In this document: piece after piece, positions 7,752-13,242 of the stretch
Position numbering within the stretch: the first letter of the stretch is position 1
How the letters are laid out: every line of letters begins with the position of its first letter
From: Yoonia sp.
GTDB taxonomy: Bacteria; Pseudomonadota; Alphaproteobacteria; Rhodobacterales; Rhodobacteraceae
Reading direction: 5' to 3'
Length of the DNA stretch: 13,242 nt
Assembly (NCBI GenBank): GCA_028822885.1
Contig: JAPKCP010000056.1
Location: 1 to 13,242 of the forward strand
Translations under genes and position numbers: made by a program
Notes under the pieces: model-generated
Databases searched by the model: none
What the model was told of the DNA's origin: nothing
Seen by the model: only the letters and a program-made list of their open reading frames with translations

Positions 7752-8783
7752 ATGGCACGTAGTAGATCACCAATTTCGCTTGAGGCCGCTTTACCAGATG
7801 GTGGCAAACCGACGCTGAAAACCATCGCGCAGATGAGCGGTTTAGCTGTGCCAACAGTATCCCGCGCCCTGAATGACGCACCCGATATTGGTAACAGCAC
7901 AAAGGCCCTCGTCCGTAAGATTGCTGATGAAATTGGCTATGTGCCCAACCGTGCTGGCGTGCGCTTACGGACTGGCCGCACCAACGTGATCAGCCTTGTG
8001 ATGTCCACTCAACATGACAACCATACGGGGCGGCTGATCTCCTCGGTGGCTGGTGGATTGCAAGGCACGCGCTACCATTTGAACGTGACGCCCTACTTTC
8101 CCAACGACGATTTTATGAAGCCTGTGCGCTACATTGTTGAAACGGGATCAGCAGATGCTGTTATCCTCAACCAAATTGAGCCAGAGGACCCCCGCGTCGC
8201 CTATCTCATGGAAAAGCAGTTTCCATTCGCAACCCATGGACGCAGCAAATGGGCTGATATCCACCCATATTACGACTTTGATAACCATGCATTTGGCTAT
8301 CAAGCGATGGAAGCCTTGCACGCCCGTGGTCGTCGTAATGTGATGGTCGTTGCGCCCCCTCTGGCACAAAGCTACTCCCAGCATCTTGTGGAAGGTTTGC
8401 GCGTTTGCGCATTAAAATATGATATTTTGCTGCATGTTGTCCCCGGTATTACGAGCGACGAAACCGACATTCCGAAACTCATTGAGGCGGTGAGAGCAGC
8501 ATTGGCGACACGTCCGACCACAGACGCCATCGCGACAGCCTCCACTACCGCAGCGATTGCATCGGTTGCGGCACTCGAACAGAATGGTATGACTTTGGGA
8601 GGCGACATCGACGTCATGTCCAAAGAAGCAATCCCATTTTTAAAACTGTTCCGGTCAGAAATACTGACTTTGTCAGAAGCTGTTGGCACCGCCGGCGAAT
8701 TCTTAGCGAAAGCCGCGCTCAACGCGATCCAAAATCCGACCGCACCACCAATGCAATATCTTGAGGTGCCTTCGGGTCGTTAA
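7752..8783 (+). CDS. LacI-family transcriptional regulator
   Basis: A 343-residue regulator, divergent from the sugar operon and its probable repressor. The helix-turn-helix is at residues 21-40 (TLKTIAQMSGLAVPTVSRAL), followed by IGYVPNRAGVRLRTGRT (61-77), which includes the hinge region with Leu72 that typically inserts at the central CG of the operator. From about residue 78 the periplasmic-binding-protein-like effector domain follows. About 20 residues precede the HTH, more than in LacI itself. The ATG was chosen over an in-frame TTG at 7725 because AGGGA lies about 10 nt upstream and the extra residues do not look conserved. The effector is probably a sugar imported or released by the operon, by context. 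The sequence AAATCGAT runs into the start codon and could be a weak autoregulatory half-site. Confidence 0.92.
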   Translation: MARSRSPISLEAALPDGGKPTLKTIAQMSGLAVPTVSRALNDAPDIGNSTKALVRKIADEIGYVPNRAGVRLRTGRTNVISLVMSTQHDNHTGRLISSVAGGLQGTRYHLNVTPYFPNDDFMKPVRYIVETGSADAVILNQIEPEDPRVAYLMEKQFPFATHGRSKWADIHPYYDFDNHAFGYQAMEALHARGRRNVMVVAPPLAQSYSQHLVEGLRVCALKYDILLHVVPGITSDETDIPKLIEAVRAALATRPTTDAIATASTTAAIASVAALEQNGMTLGGDIDVMSKEAIPFLKLFRSEILTLSEAVGTAGEFLAKAALNAIQNPTAPPMQYLEVPSGR

Positions 8784-8856
8784 TCTTGTGGTTTGCGGGT
8801 TAGCTTCATCTGTGATTTGATGCGTTATCCTATACATTCATACACGGCGCTGAACG

Positions 8857-9768
8857 ATGAAGCTTATTATTGATACGGATCCCGGCATCGACGATGCCCT
8901 TGCGATTGCACTTGCGACTGCCCTGCCAGAGGTTGAGCTTCTTGGTTTAACCGCTGTTTTCGGCAATACGTTTGTCCAGCAATCCAGTCGCAACGCGCGG
9001 TTTTTGCTAAATTTTCTTGGACACCCCTGCCCTGTCTCAGAAGGTGCTGAGATGCCTTATGGTGCGCAGACCTACGTGCCCTCTGCAAATGTGCATGGAC
9101 CCGAAGGGTTTGGCGCGATGGCTGTTGTGCAGGACATAGGCGCAAATGTTGAAGAAAGTGCTGCCGCGTTCCTTGTCCGCAACGCGCGTGAAAATCCCGG
9201 TGAATTGGTTGTTTGCGCGATTGGGCCGCTTACCAATATCGCCGATGCGCTTAAGCTTGATCCATTATTTGCCCGCAATATCAAAAGCCTCGTTTTGATG
9301 GGTGGCGCGTTGGATTGTCCGGGCAACATTACACCCCATGCGGAGGCGAACATTTTCCATGATCCCGCCGCAGCAGATGTCGTGTTTTCGACTGATATGC
9401 CGATGGTTATGATCGGCCTGAATGCAACAATGAAGACGTTACTGACCCCTGATGACTTTGAGAAAATGGGTAAGAATTCACCTCAGATTGGTGGCTTTAT
9501 TCGTGATATATCTGACTTTTACTTAGGGTTCTATCGCTCTGTTGGCATCTTTGATGGGTGCCCTATGCACGATTCGACCGCCATCTTGGCATGCGTCGCG
9601 CCTGATCGGTTTGAGATGAAACAAACCGGTTTGCGTGTCATTCTTGACGGTGAGGACATCGGTAAAACCGTTGCTGATAATGCCCGTCCCCCTGTTGATG
9701 TAGCAATGGATGTCGAGGCTAAATGGGCTGTTGATTATGTAATGGCCCGCATCGCGACGCTTAATTAG
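8857..9768 (+). CDS. Inosine-uridine preferring nucleoside hydrolase family protein
   Basis: A 303-residue nucleoside hydrolase that would split ribonucleosides into base and ribose in the cytoplasm. The N-terminal calcium and ribose motif is DTDPGIDDA (6-14). Further family marks are VFGN (34-37), VHGPEGFG (79-86), IGPLTNIA (122-129), LMGGA (147-151), EANIFHDPAAAD (163-174) and the catalytic-loop pair His238-Asp239 in CPMHDST. All expected metal-binding aspartates are present and length is normal. The start fits the motif position, although no good ribosome site is visible. It follows the regulator gene by 73 bp on the same strand and may be co-transcribed. The base specificity cannot be predicted. 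Its TAG overlaps the stop of the convergent lysozyme-like gene by 4 bp. A role in the sugar regulon is possible but unsupported by an operator. Confidence 0.92.
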   Translation: MKLIIDTDPGIDDALAIALATALPEVELLGLTAVFGNTFVQQSSRNARFLLNFLGHPCPVSEGAEMPYGAQTYVPSANVHGPEGFGAMAVVQDIGANVEESAAAFLVRNARENPGELVVCAIGPLTNIADALKLDPLFARNIKSLVLMGGALDCPGNITPHAEANIFHDPAAADVVFSTDMPMVMIGLNATMKTLLTPDDFEKMGKNSPQIGGFIRDISDFYLGFYRSVGIFDGCPMHDSTAILACVAPDRFEMKQTGLRVILDGEDIGKTVADNARPPVDVAMDVEAKWAVDYVMARIATLN

Positions 9769-10490
9769 CCGGGGTAAATGCGTTTCATTTCTGTGTCGTA
9801 TCGCGCCCACGTTATTGTCGCCTGATTCCCAGCGTACCCATCATAATAAGATTTGCCGGACGACGTTGGTAACCCAGCCCAAATCTTTGCGAGATTGTTC
9901 ATAAAGCCATGCCGCGTCAGACCGCCAGATCGGAAATTCGACAAACCCGCATCATTCAGCAAAATTTTGGCTAATTGGTCCTGAGCAGCGGGCGTGAACG
10001 GCGTTTGCCGATCGAAACCCGCCTGTCCGACCAAACTGCGCAAGGTATCAGGAATAAACTGATACCGCCCAATGGCATGGGGCTGGCCGGGTGTCGCGAC
10101 GATCCAATCATAGATTTCGCCAATGGTCATGTCGGTGGGCCGTTTGGAGGGGCGCCGCGACGCCCCATGTTGAACGGCATCATACCCATCAGGGCCTGCT
10201 TCAGCCGACGCGATTAATTGCAAAAGCCGCGCTTCAGATGACACATGACGACCAAGTAAATCCCCAATCGGCGCCATTAGCCGCTTTGGATATGGTGCGA
10301 AAAGGCTATTTCCACTTTGTCCGATGAAAAGACTAGACCCGCCGCCCCCAATTATTCCAGTCCCACCACGGTTAATCTGAACTAGCGCAACGCGGTCGCC
10401 CGCCCCAATAAATGGCGCCACCTGCGCACGCGCAGACACCGTCATAACAAATAGCAAGGCAATCGTTACCAAACTGCGTTCAAAGATCAT
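9765..10490 (-). CDS. Secreted lysozyme-like (phage-lambda-endolysin-like) protein
   Basis: A 241-residue protein with a probable signal peptide (residues 1-22, MIFERSLVTIALLF then SARA-Q), so exported to the periplasm or beyond. Residues 40-66 are Gly/Ser-rich and probably unstructured. From about residue 80 the pattern resembles lysozyme-fold enzymes of the lambda R/GH104 kind: IASAEAGPDGYD with possible catalytic Glu97, AIGRYQF (139-145), a helix with AAQDQLAKILL, and KIWAGLP (202-208). This suggests peptidoglycan cleavage. Family placement is from memory of lambda endolysin (SEG, GRYQ, IWASLP) and is moderately certain. No phage genes surround it, so a housekeeping or secretion-linked muramidase is more likely than a prophage remnant. 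The start follows a terminator hairpin by 2 nt and has no free ribosome site. The stop overlaps the convergent nucleoside hydrolase gene. Confidence 0.75.
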   Translation of the reverse strand: MIFERSLVTIALLFVMTVSARAQVAPFIGAGDRVALVQINRGGTGIIGGGGSSLFIGQSGNSLFAPYPKRLMAPIGDLLGRHVSSEARLLQLIASAEAGPDGYDAVQHGASRRPSKRPTDMTIGEIYDWIVATPGQPHAIGRYQFIPDTLRSLVGQAGFDRQTPFTPAAQDQLAKILLNDAGLSNFRSGGLTRHGFMNNLAKIWAGLPTSSGKSYYDGYAGNQATITWARYDTEMKRIYPG

Positions 10491-10492
10491 TC

Positions 10493-10521
10493 AAAACAGG
10501 TCCCAAAGTCATGGGACCCGT
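10493..10521 (-). terminator. Rho-independent terminator downstream of the LOG-family gene
   Basis: On the minus strand ACGGGTCCCA and TGGGACCTGT make a 10-bp stem (one G-U) with a 6-nt loop, running into a short T run. It lies 46 bp after the LOG-family stop. The plus strand has an A-C mismatch in the stem, so it fits minus-strand transcripts best. The T run ends 2 nt before the lysozyme-like start codon. Confidence 0.65.
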
Positions 10522-10566
10522 TCTGCACGTCATTTGTTGAAAATTCGTTTCACCTTGGTAAGAAAC

Positions 10567-11409
10567 TTAGCGTCCCGGAATTTTTCCGCGTTTTTCGCCC
10601 TTACCTTCCCAGTTTTCCAAGGCTGCGACTGCCTCTTCAGCTGTTTCGACAAACCGGAATAGCTCCAAATCGTCCGCTGAAATCGTGCCTGCCTCAGCCA
10701 ACACATCCCAGTTGATAATGCTGTTCCAAAAGTCTTTTCCAAACAACAAAAATGGCACACGGGCCATCCGCCCGGTTTGGATGAGCGTCAGCGCCTCAAA
10801 CATTTCATCAAGCGTTCCGAAACCACCCGGGAAGACGGTGATCGCCTCGGCCCGCATCAAGAAGTGCATTTTGCGTATCGCGAAGTAGTGGAAATTAAAG
10901 CACAATTCAGGCGTCACATATTCGTTTGGCGCCTGTTCAAACGGCAACACGATATTCAGACCGATAGATTTACCGCCCGCATCAAGTGCGCCGCGATTGC
11001 CTGCTTCCATAACGCCCGGACCGCCGCCCGTTGCAATCACGCCTTCATGTCCGCCCGTCGCCATGGATTTGCGGGTCATCAGTTCTGAGAACTTGCGGGC
11101 TTCATCGTAGTATTTCGACAAGTCTGCTAAAGTTTTGGTGCGCGCCGTATCTTTTTTCGCTGGCTCAGGAATCCGCGCCCCACCAAACAAAACAATTGTC
11201 GTTTTGATTCCCGCCTCGTCCATCAGCAATTCAGGCTTAAGCAGTTCAAGTTGCAGACGCACCGGGCGCAGGTCTTCGCGGCACATAAAATCTTCATCTG
11301 CGAAGGCCAGTTTATACGATGGCGCTTGGGTCTGCGGCGTGATTGGCGTGTGCGATACCGCCTCCCGGTCTTGCTGGCTGTCGCGGAAGGTGTGTTTACG
11401 GGTGTCCAT
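10567..11409 (-). CDS. LOG-family protein (TIGR00730 Rossmann fold)
   Basis: A 280-residue protein of the LOG/lysine-decarboxylase-like family, whose characterised members hydrolyse nucleoside 5'-monophosphates (cytokinin ribotides in plants and some bacteria, AMP and others elsewhere). Signatures are GGGPGVMEAGNRGA (128-141) and PGGFGTLDE (194-202), holding the family's phosphate-binding glycines and catalytic Glu residues. The 70 residues before the Rossmann core are longer than in short LOG proteins and fit the larger bacterial type. The ATG giving MDTRKH was chosen over an in-frame TTG five codons upstream because the purine run AAAGAGA lies just before it. It is divergent from the thioredoxin-fold gene across 119 bp and followed by a terminator, so it is probably a single-gene unit. 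The annotation lysine decarboxylase would be misleading. Confidence 0.92.
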   Translation of the reverse strand: MDTRKHTFRDSQQDREAVSHTPITPQTQAPSYKLAFADEDFMCREDLRPVRLQLELLKPELLMDEAGIKTTIVLFGGARIPEPAKKDTARTKTLADLSKYYDEARKFSELMTRKSMATGGHEGVIATGGGPGVMEAGNRGALDAGGKSIGLNIVLPFEQAPNEYVTPELCFNFHYFAIRKMHFLMRAEAITVFPGGFGTLDEMFEALTLIQTGRMARVPFLLFGKDFWNSIINWDVLAEAGTISADDLELFRFVETAEEAVAALENWEGKGEKRGKIPGR

Positions 11410-11528
11410 TAACGTCTCTTTCAATTGTTTGTGCCAGACTCGCTGGAAGCCTGCAGGGATGCAATCGTTCTGCGCTTTGTTTTTGCCCTTAGTGACTTTA
11501 AGTTGTTGGGGAACAAAGGAACGCCATC

Positions 11529-12077
11529 ATGCTAGTAAAAACCTCCGCGCCCGACTTTGGCCTGCCTGCCCCTGATTTCACACTGAAAACGCCAGATGGC
11601 GATGCGTATAGCCGTGATGATTTGATGGGTAAAAATGGGTTACTGCTGGCGTTTATCTGCAATCATTGCCCGTATGTGATTGATCTTATGCCGCGTCTTG
11701 TCACGGATATGATCACATTGCGCGCAAATGGGATTGGGATCGCTTGCATTATGTCGAATGATTATGAGGACTATCCTGCCGACTGCCCGGAACGAATGGT
11801 TGAGTTTGCGCAGGTTTATGGCCTCTCGGCACCCTATTTGGTGGATGAAGATCAAGCCGTTGCGAGGGCTTATGACGCAGCTTGCACACCCGATTTCTTT
11901 GGTTACCACGTTGAGAACGGACTGCAGTATCGCGGCCGTTTGGATAATGTTGCGATGCGCGGCGATGCAAAGGACCGTGAGACGGAATTGGCTGACGGGA
12001 TGGCCCAGATTGCCAAAACGGGCTTTGGCCCCGACAAACAAACACCTTCGATTGGCTGCTCAATAAAGTGGTCATGA
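11529..12077 (+). CDS. Thioredoxin-fold family protein (AhpC/TSA-like)
   Basis: A 182-residue cytoplasmic protein with a thioredoxin/peroxiredoxin fold. It opens with APDFTLKTPDG (14-24), typical of the AhpC/TSA group, then AFICNHCPYV (41-50) with a Cys44-x-x-Cys47 redox pair. A possible cis-proline is Pro121 (ACTPDFF, with Cys119), and a conserved-looking tail PSIGCSIKW (173-181) follows. No signal peptide is seen. The start has AAAGGA 8 nt upstream. This subfamily is widespread in bacteria and described only as thioredoxin family; a thiol-disulfide or peroxide reductase activity is inferred. It precedes dapD by 65 bp on the same strand, so readthrough into dapD is possible, but nothing indicates a shared function. 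The C-terminal end is shorter than in homologues I recall, which usually continue past the CSIKW motif. Confidence 0.88.
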   Translation: MLVKTSAPDFGLPAPDFTLKTPDGDAYSRDDLMGKNGLLLAFICNHCPYVIDLMPRLVTDMITLRANGIGIACIMSNDYEDYPADCPERMVEFAQVYGLSAPYLVDEDQAVARAYDAACTPDFFGYHVENGLQYRGRLDNVAMRGDAKDRETELADGMAQIAKTGFGPDKQTPSIGCSIKWS

Positions 12078-12106
12078 TTGCGCCTATCGCAGTAGCGCTT
12101 TATAGC
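12078..12106 (+). promoter_or_regulatory. Possible promoter for dapD
   Basis: TTGCGC (12078-12083) and TATAGC (12101-12106) are separated by 17 bp in the gap before dapD. The match is weak at -35 and fair at -10. The position, just after the previous stop, is sensible. Confidence 0.3.
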
Positions 12107-12142
12107 CGCGAAGAACCTATTTCAGACCAAAGGACCGGACAT

Positions 12143-12970
12143 ATGTCGAACGCTGCCCTTGAGATCGCAATCGAAGCCGCTTGGGAGGCCCGTGATACGA
12201 TCACAACCGCCACCAAAGGTGAGATCCGCGACGCCATTGACGAGACGATGAACGCATTGGATAGCGGCAAGCTGCGCGTTGCTGAAAAGCAGGACGATGG
12301 TAGCTGGCATGTAAACCAGTGGGCGAAGAAGGCCGTGTTACTGTCGTTCCGGCTGAACGATATGGAAGCGATCAACGGCGGCAATGGCGACACAACTTGG
12401 TGGGATAAAGTTCCATCAAAGTTTGCAGGTTGGGGCGAAACCGAATGGAAAGACGCAGGATTCCGCGCAGTCCCCGGCTCTATTGTTCGCCGCTCTGCCT
12501 ATATCGCTCCGGGCGTTGTGTTGATGCCATCGTTTGTGAACCTTGGCGCATATGTTGGCGAAGGGTCCATGGTTGACGGCTGGGCCACGGTTGGGTCTTG
12601 CGCCCAGATTGGTAAAAATGTCCACTTGTCCGGCGGTGTTGGTATCGGCGGCGTACTCGAACCGATGCAGGCTGGTCCGACGATTATCGAAGACAACTGC
12701 TTTATTGGCGCACGGTCTGAGGTCGTCGAAGGCTGTATCATCCGCGAAGGGTCTGTTTTGGGCATGGGCGTATTTATCGGCCAATCCACCAAGATCGTAG
12801 ACCGTGAAACCGGCGAAGTGATGTACGGTGAGGTGCCACCCTATTCCGTCGTCGTTGCAGGCTCCATGCCATCCAAGAACAACGTGAACCTGTACTGCGC
12901 TGTGATCGTAAAGCGCGTGGACGAACGGACGCGGTCCAAGACAGGCATTAACGAATTGCTGCGCGACTAA
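12143..12970 (+). CDS. dapD: 2,3,4,5-tetrahydropyridine-2,6-dicarboxylate N-succinyltransferase
   Basis: A 275-residue DapD that transfers succinyl from succinyl-CoA to tetrahydrodipicolinate in the succinylase branch of diaminopimelate and lysine synthesis, in the cytoplasm. The alpha-helical N-terminal domain (about 1-100) ends in the W-W-D-K-V-P region. The left-handed beta-helix of hexapeptide repeats spans about 105-235 (SIVRRSAYIAPGVVLMPS, VNLGAYVGEGSMVDGWATVG, GVGIGGVLEP). A short C-terminal tail includes VVVAGSMPS and KRVDERTRSKTGINELLRD. DapD is normally a trimer. Length matches the family. The ATG was chosen because AGGA lies 8 nt upstream and MSNAALEIAIEAAWE is the usual start; a longer in-frame reading begins at 12068 but is not conserved-looking and overlaps the previous gene. 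A strong hairpin starts 12 nt after the stop. Confidence 0.97.
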   Translation: MSNAALEIAIEAAWEARDTITTATKGEIRDAIDETMNALDSGKLRVAEKQDDGSWHVNQWAKKAVLLSFRLNDMEAINGGNGDTTWWDKVPSKFAGWGETEWKDAGFRAVPGSIVRRSAYIAPGVVLMPSFVNLGAYVGEGSMVDGWATVGSCAQIGKNVHLSGGVGIGGVLEPMQAGPTIIEDNCFIGARSEVVEGCIIREGSVLGMGVFIGQSTKIVDRETGEVMYGEVPPYSVVVAGSMPSKNNVNLYCAVIVKRVDERTRSKTGINELLRD

Positions 12971-12971
12971 G

Positions 12972-13004
12972 AAAAATAGGTCCGAGGGCAGTAATTGCCC
13001 TCGG
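12972..13004. terminator. Hairpin terminator after dapD, possibly bidirectional
   Basis: CCGAGGGCA and TGCCCTCGG form a perfect 9-bp stem around GTAAT, beginning 12 nt after the dapD stop. There is no T run on the plus strand. On the minus strand five T residues (12972-12976) follow the stem after a 5-nt spacer. It probably ends dapD transcription and may also stop transcripts entering from the right. Confidence 0.65.
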
Positions 13005-13012
13005 CGCCAATA

Positions 13013-13029
13013 CCGCTTTCCGTAAGCGG
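13013..13029. other. Second small hairpin beside the dapD terminator
   Basis: CCGCTT and AAGCGG form a 6-bp stem around TCCGT, 8 bp beyond the first hairpin. Two adjacent hairpins suggest this stretch behaves as a transcription end region rather than coding sequence. No T run adjoins it. Confidence 0.45.
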
Positions 13030-13030
13030 C

Positions 13031-13242
13031 CCCAAACCACTTTGCCATCAGGCTGTCGTAAGTTCCGTCCTCACGCAGACGCAAGACAGCTGAACGAATG
13101 GCCACGCAAGACCTTGCAATATCAAACCCCAGCTGAGAGATTTACGGAGTGTGTTGCGTCGATCAGTTGAGCACACCGCCAAAATCGGACCATCAAAGAC
13201 AACCGCTTCGGTTTCGCTGGTTTCAAACGCCACCGACAGCTC
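13031..13242 (-). pseudogene. Degraded 3' end of an amino-acid-type ABC solute-binding protein gene
   Basis: Two pieces of a family-3 extracellular solute-binding protein are readable in different frames on the minus strand. The upstream piece (13177-13242) reads ELSVAFETSETEAVVFDGPI and on to LA, the usual segment where these proteins have xAVVFDxPxLA. The downstream piece (13031-13105) reads VAIRSAVLRLREDGTYDSLM then AKWFG, the normal C-terminal helix. Between them are 71 bp, which is not a multiple of three and is shorter than the roughly 100 bp I would expect. All frames there are blocked or do not join. After KWFG the frame stays open for some 200 codons antisense to dapD, which is not credible. 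With one G fewer in the GGGG run (13030-13033) a stop occurs at 12967-12969. The gene continues past the right edge, so upstream condition is unknown. An unusual intact variant or a sequencing error could explain one frame change, but less easily the missing bases. Confidence 0.6.

Noticed and set aside
8784..8856. Possible promoter before the nucleoside hydrolase (TTGATG near 8817)
   Set aside because: No acceptable -10 box at proper spacing was found; readthrough from the regulator gene is equally likely.
11450..11457. Perfect palindrome CCTGCAGG in the divergent gap before the thioredoxin-fold gene
   Set aside because: An isolated 8-bp palindrome is too short and unrepeated to claim as an operator.
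12068..12142. Upstream start extending dapD by 25 residues
   Set aside because: It overlaps the thioredoxin-fold gene and lacks a ribosome site; the ATG at 12143 has AGGA at 8 nt and matches the usual DapD start.
12416..13105. Long minus-strand open frame of 229 codons
   Set aside because: Its first 25 codons are the real C-terminal segment of the decayed binding-protein gene; the remainder is antisense to dapD and shows no family features.

Overview
The window looks like chromosomal DNA of a marine-type alphaproteobacterium, most likely a Rhodobacteraceae member of the Loktanella/Yoonia/Octadecabacter kind. This is judged from protein flavour, moderate GC, and a DapD/LOG/thioredoxin-like neighbourhood; no marker gene is present to prove it. 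No rRNA, tRNA, CRISPR array, insertion sequence or phage module was seen, and no gene-free stretch exceeds about 205 bases.

Left half (1-7548, all on the minus strand): one sugar-catabolism operon. In transcription order it encodes a secreted sugar-binding protein, two CUT1-type permeases, an MsmK/UgpC-type ATPase, a cytoplasmic GH2 beta-mannosidase, a xylose-isomerase-like TIM-barrel protein, and a Gfo/Idh/MocA oxidoreductase cut by the window edge. Most junctions are tight (8-bp overlap, 4-bp gap, TAA directly followed by ATG, 11-bp and 12-bp gaps). The exception is the 117-132-bp gap after the binding-protein gene, which holds a hairpin that pairs fully only in the operon transcript. The importer subunits resemble the GtsABC glucose/mannose type. 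Together the genes suggest uptake of mannose or short beta-mannosides, intracellular hydrolysis, and oxidation/isomerisation of the product.

Control region (7549-7751): a divergent LacI-family regulator faces the operon. Two copies of a 14-bp near-palindrome (consensus CTAAATCGATTTAG) lie exactly 20 bp apart. One sits between the predicted -35 and -10 of the operon promoter and the other near the predicted start of transcription, a classic repression layout. The regulator is followed by a nucleoside hydrolase gene on the same strand.

Right part (9765-13242): a secreted lysozyme-like protein converges on the nucleoside hydrolase with a 4-bp overlap. A hairpin terminator separates it from a LOG-family gene. 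A thioredoxin-fold protein is transcribed divergently from the LOG gene and is followed by dapD (lysine/peptidoglycan precursor synthesis). After dapD come two hairpins and then the degraded 3' end of an amino-acid-type ABC solute-binding protein gene on the minus strand, readable only by changing frame.

Nothing here is a clearly new kind of system. The most informative items are the operator array, the minus-strand-specific hairpins, the phosphorylation-free-looking mannoside operon, and the decayed binding-protein gene.
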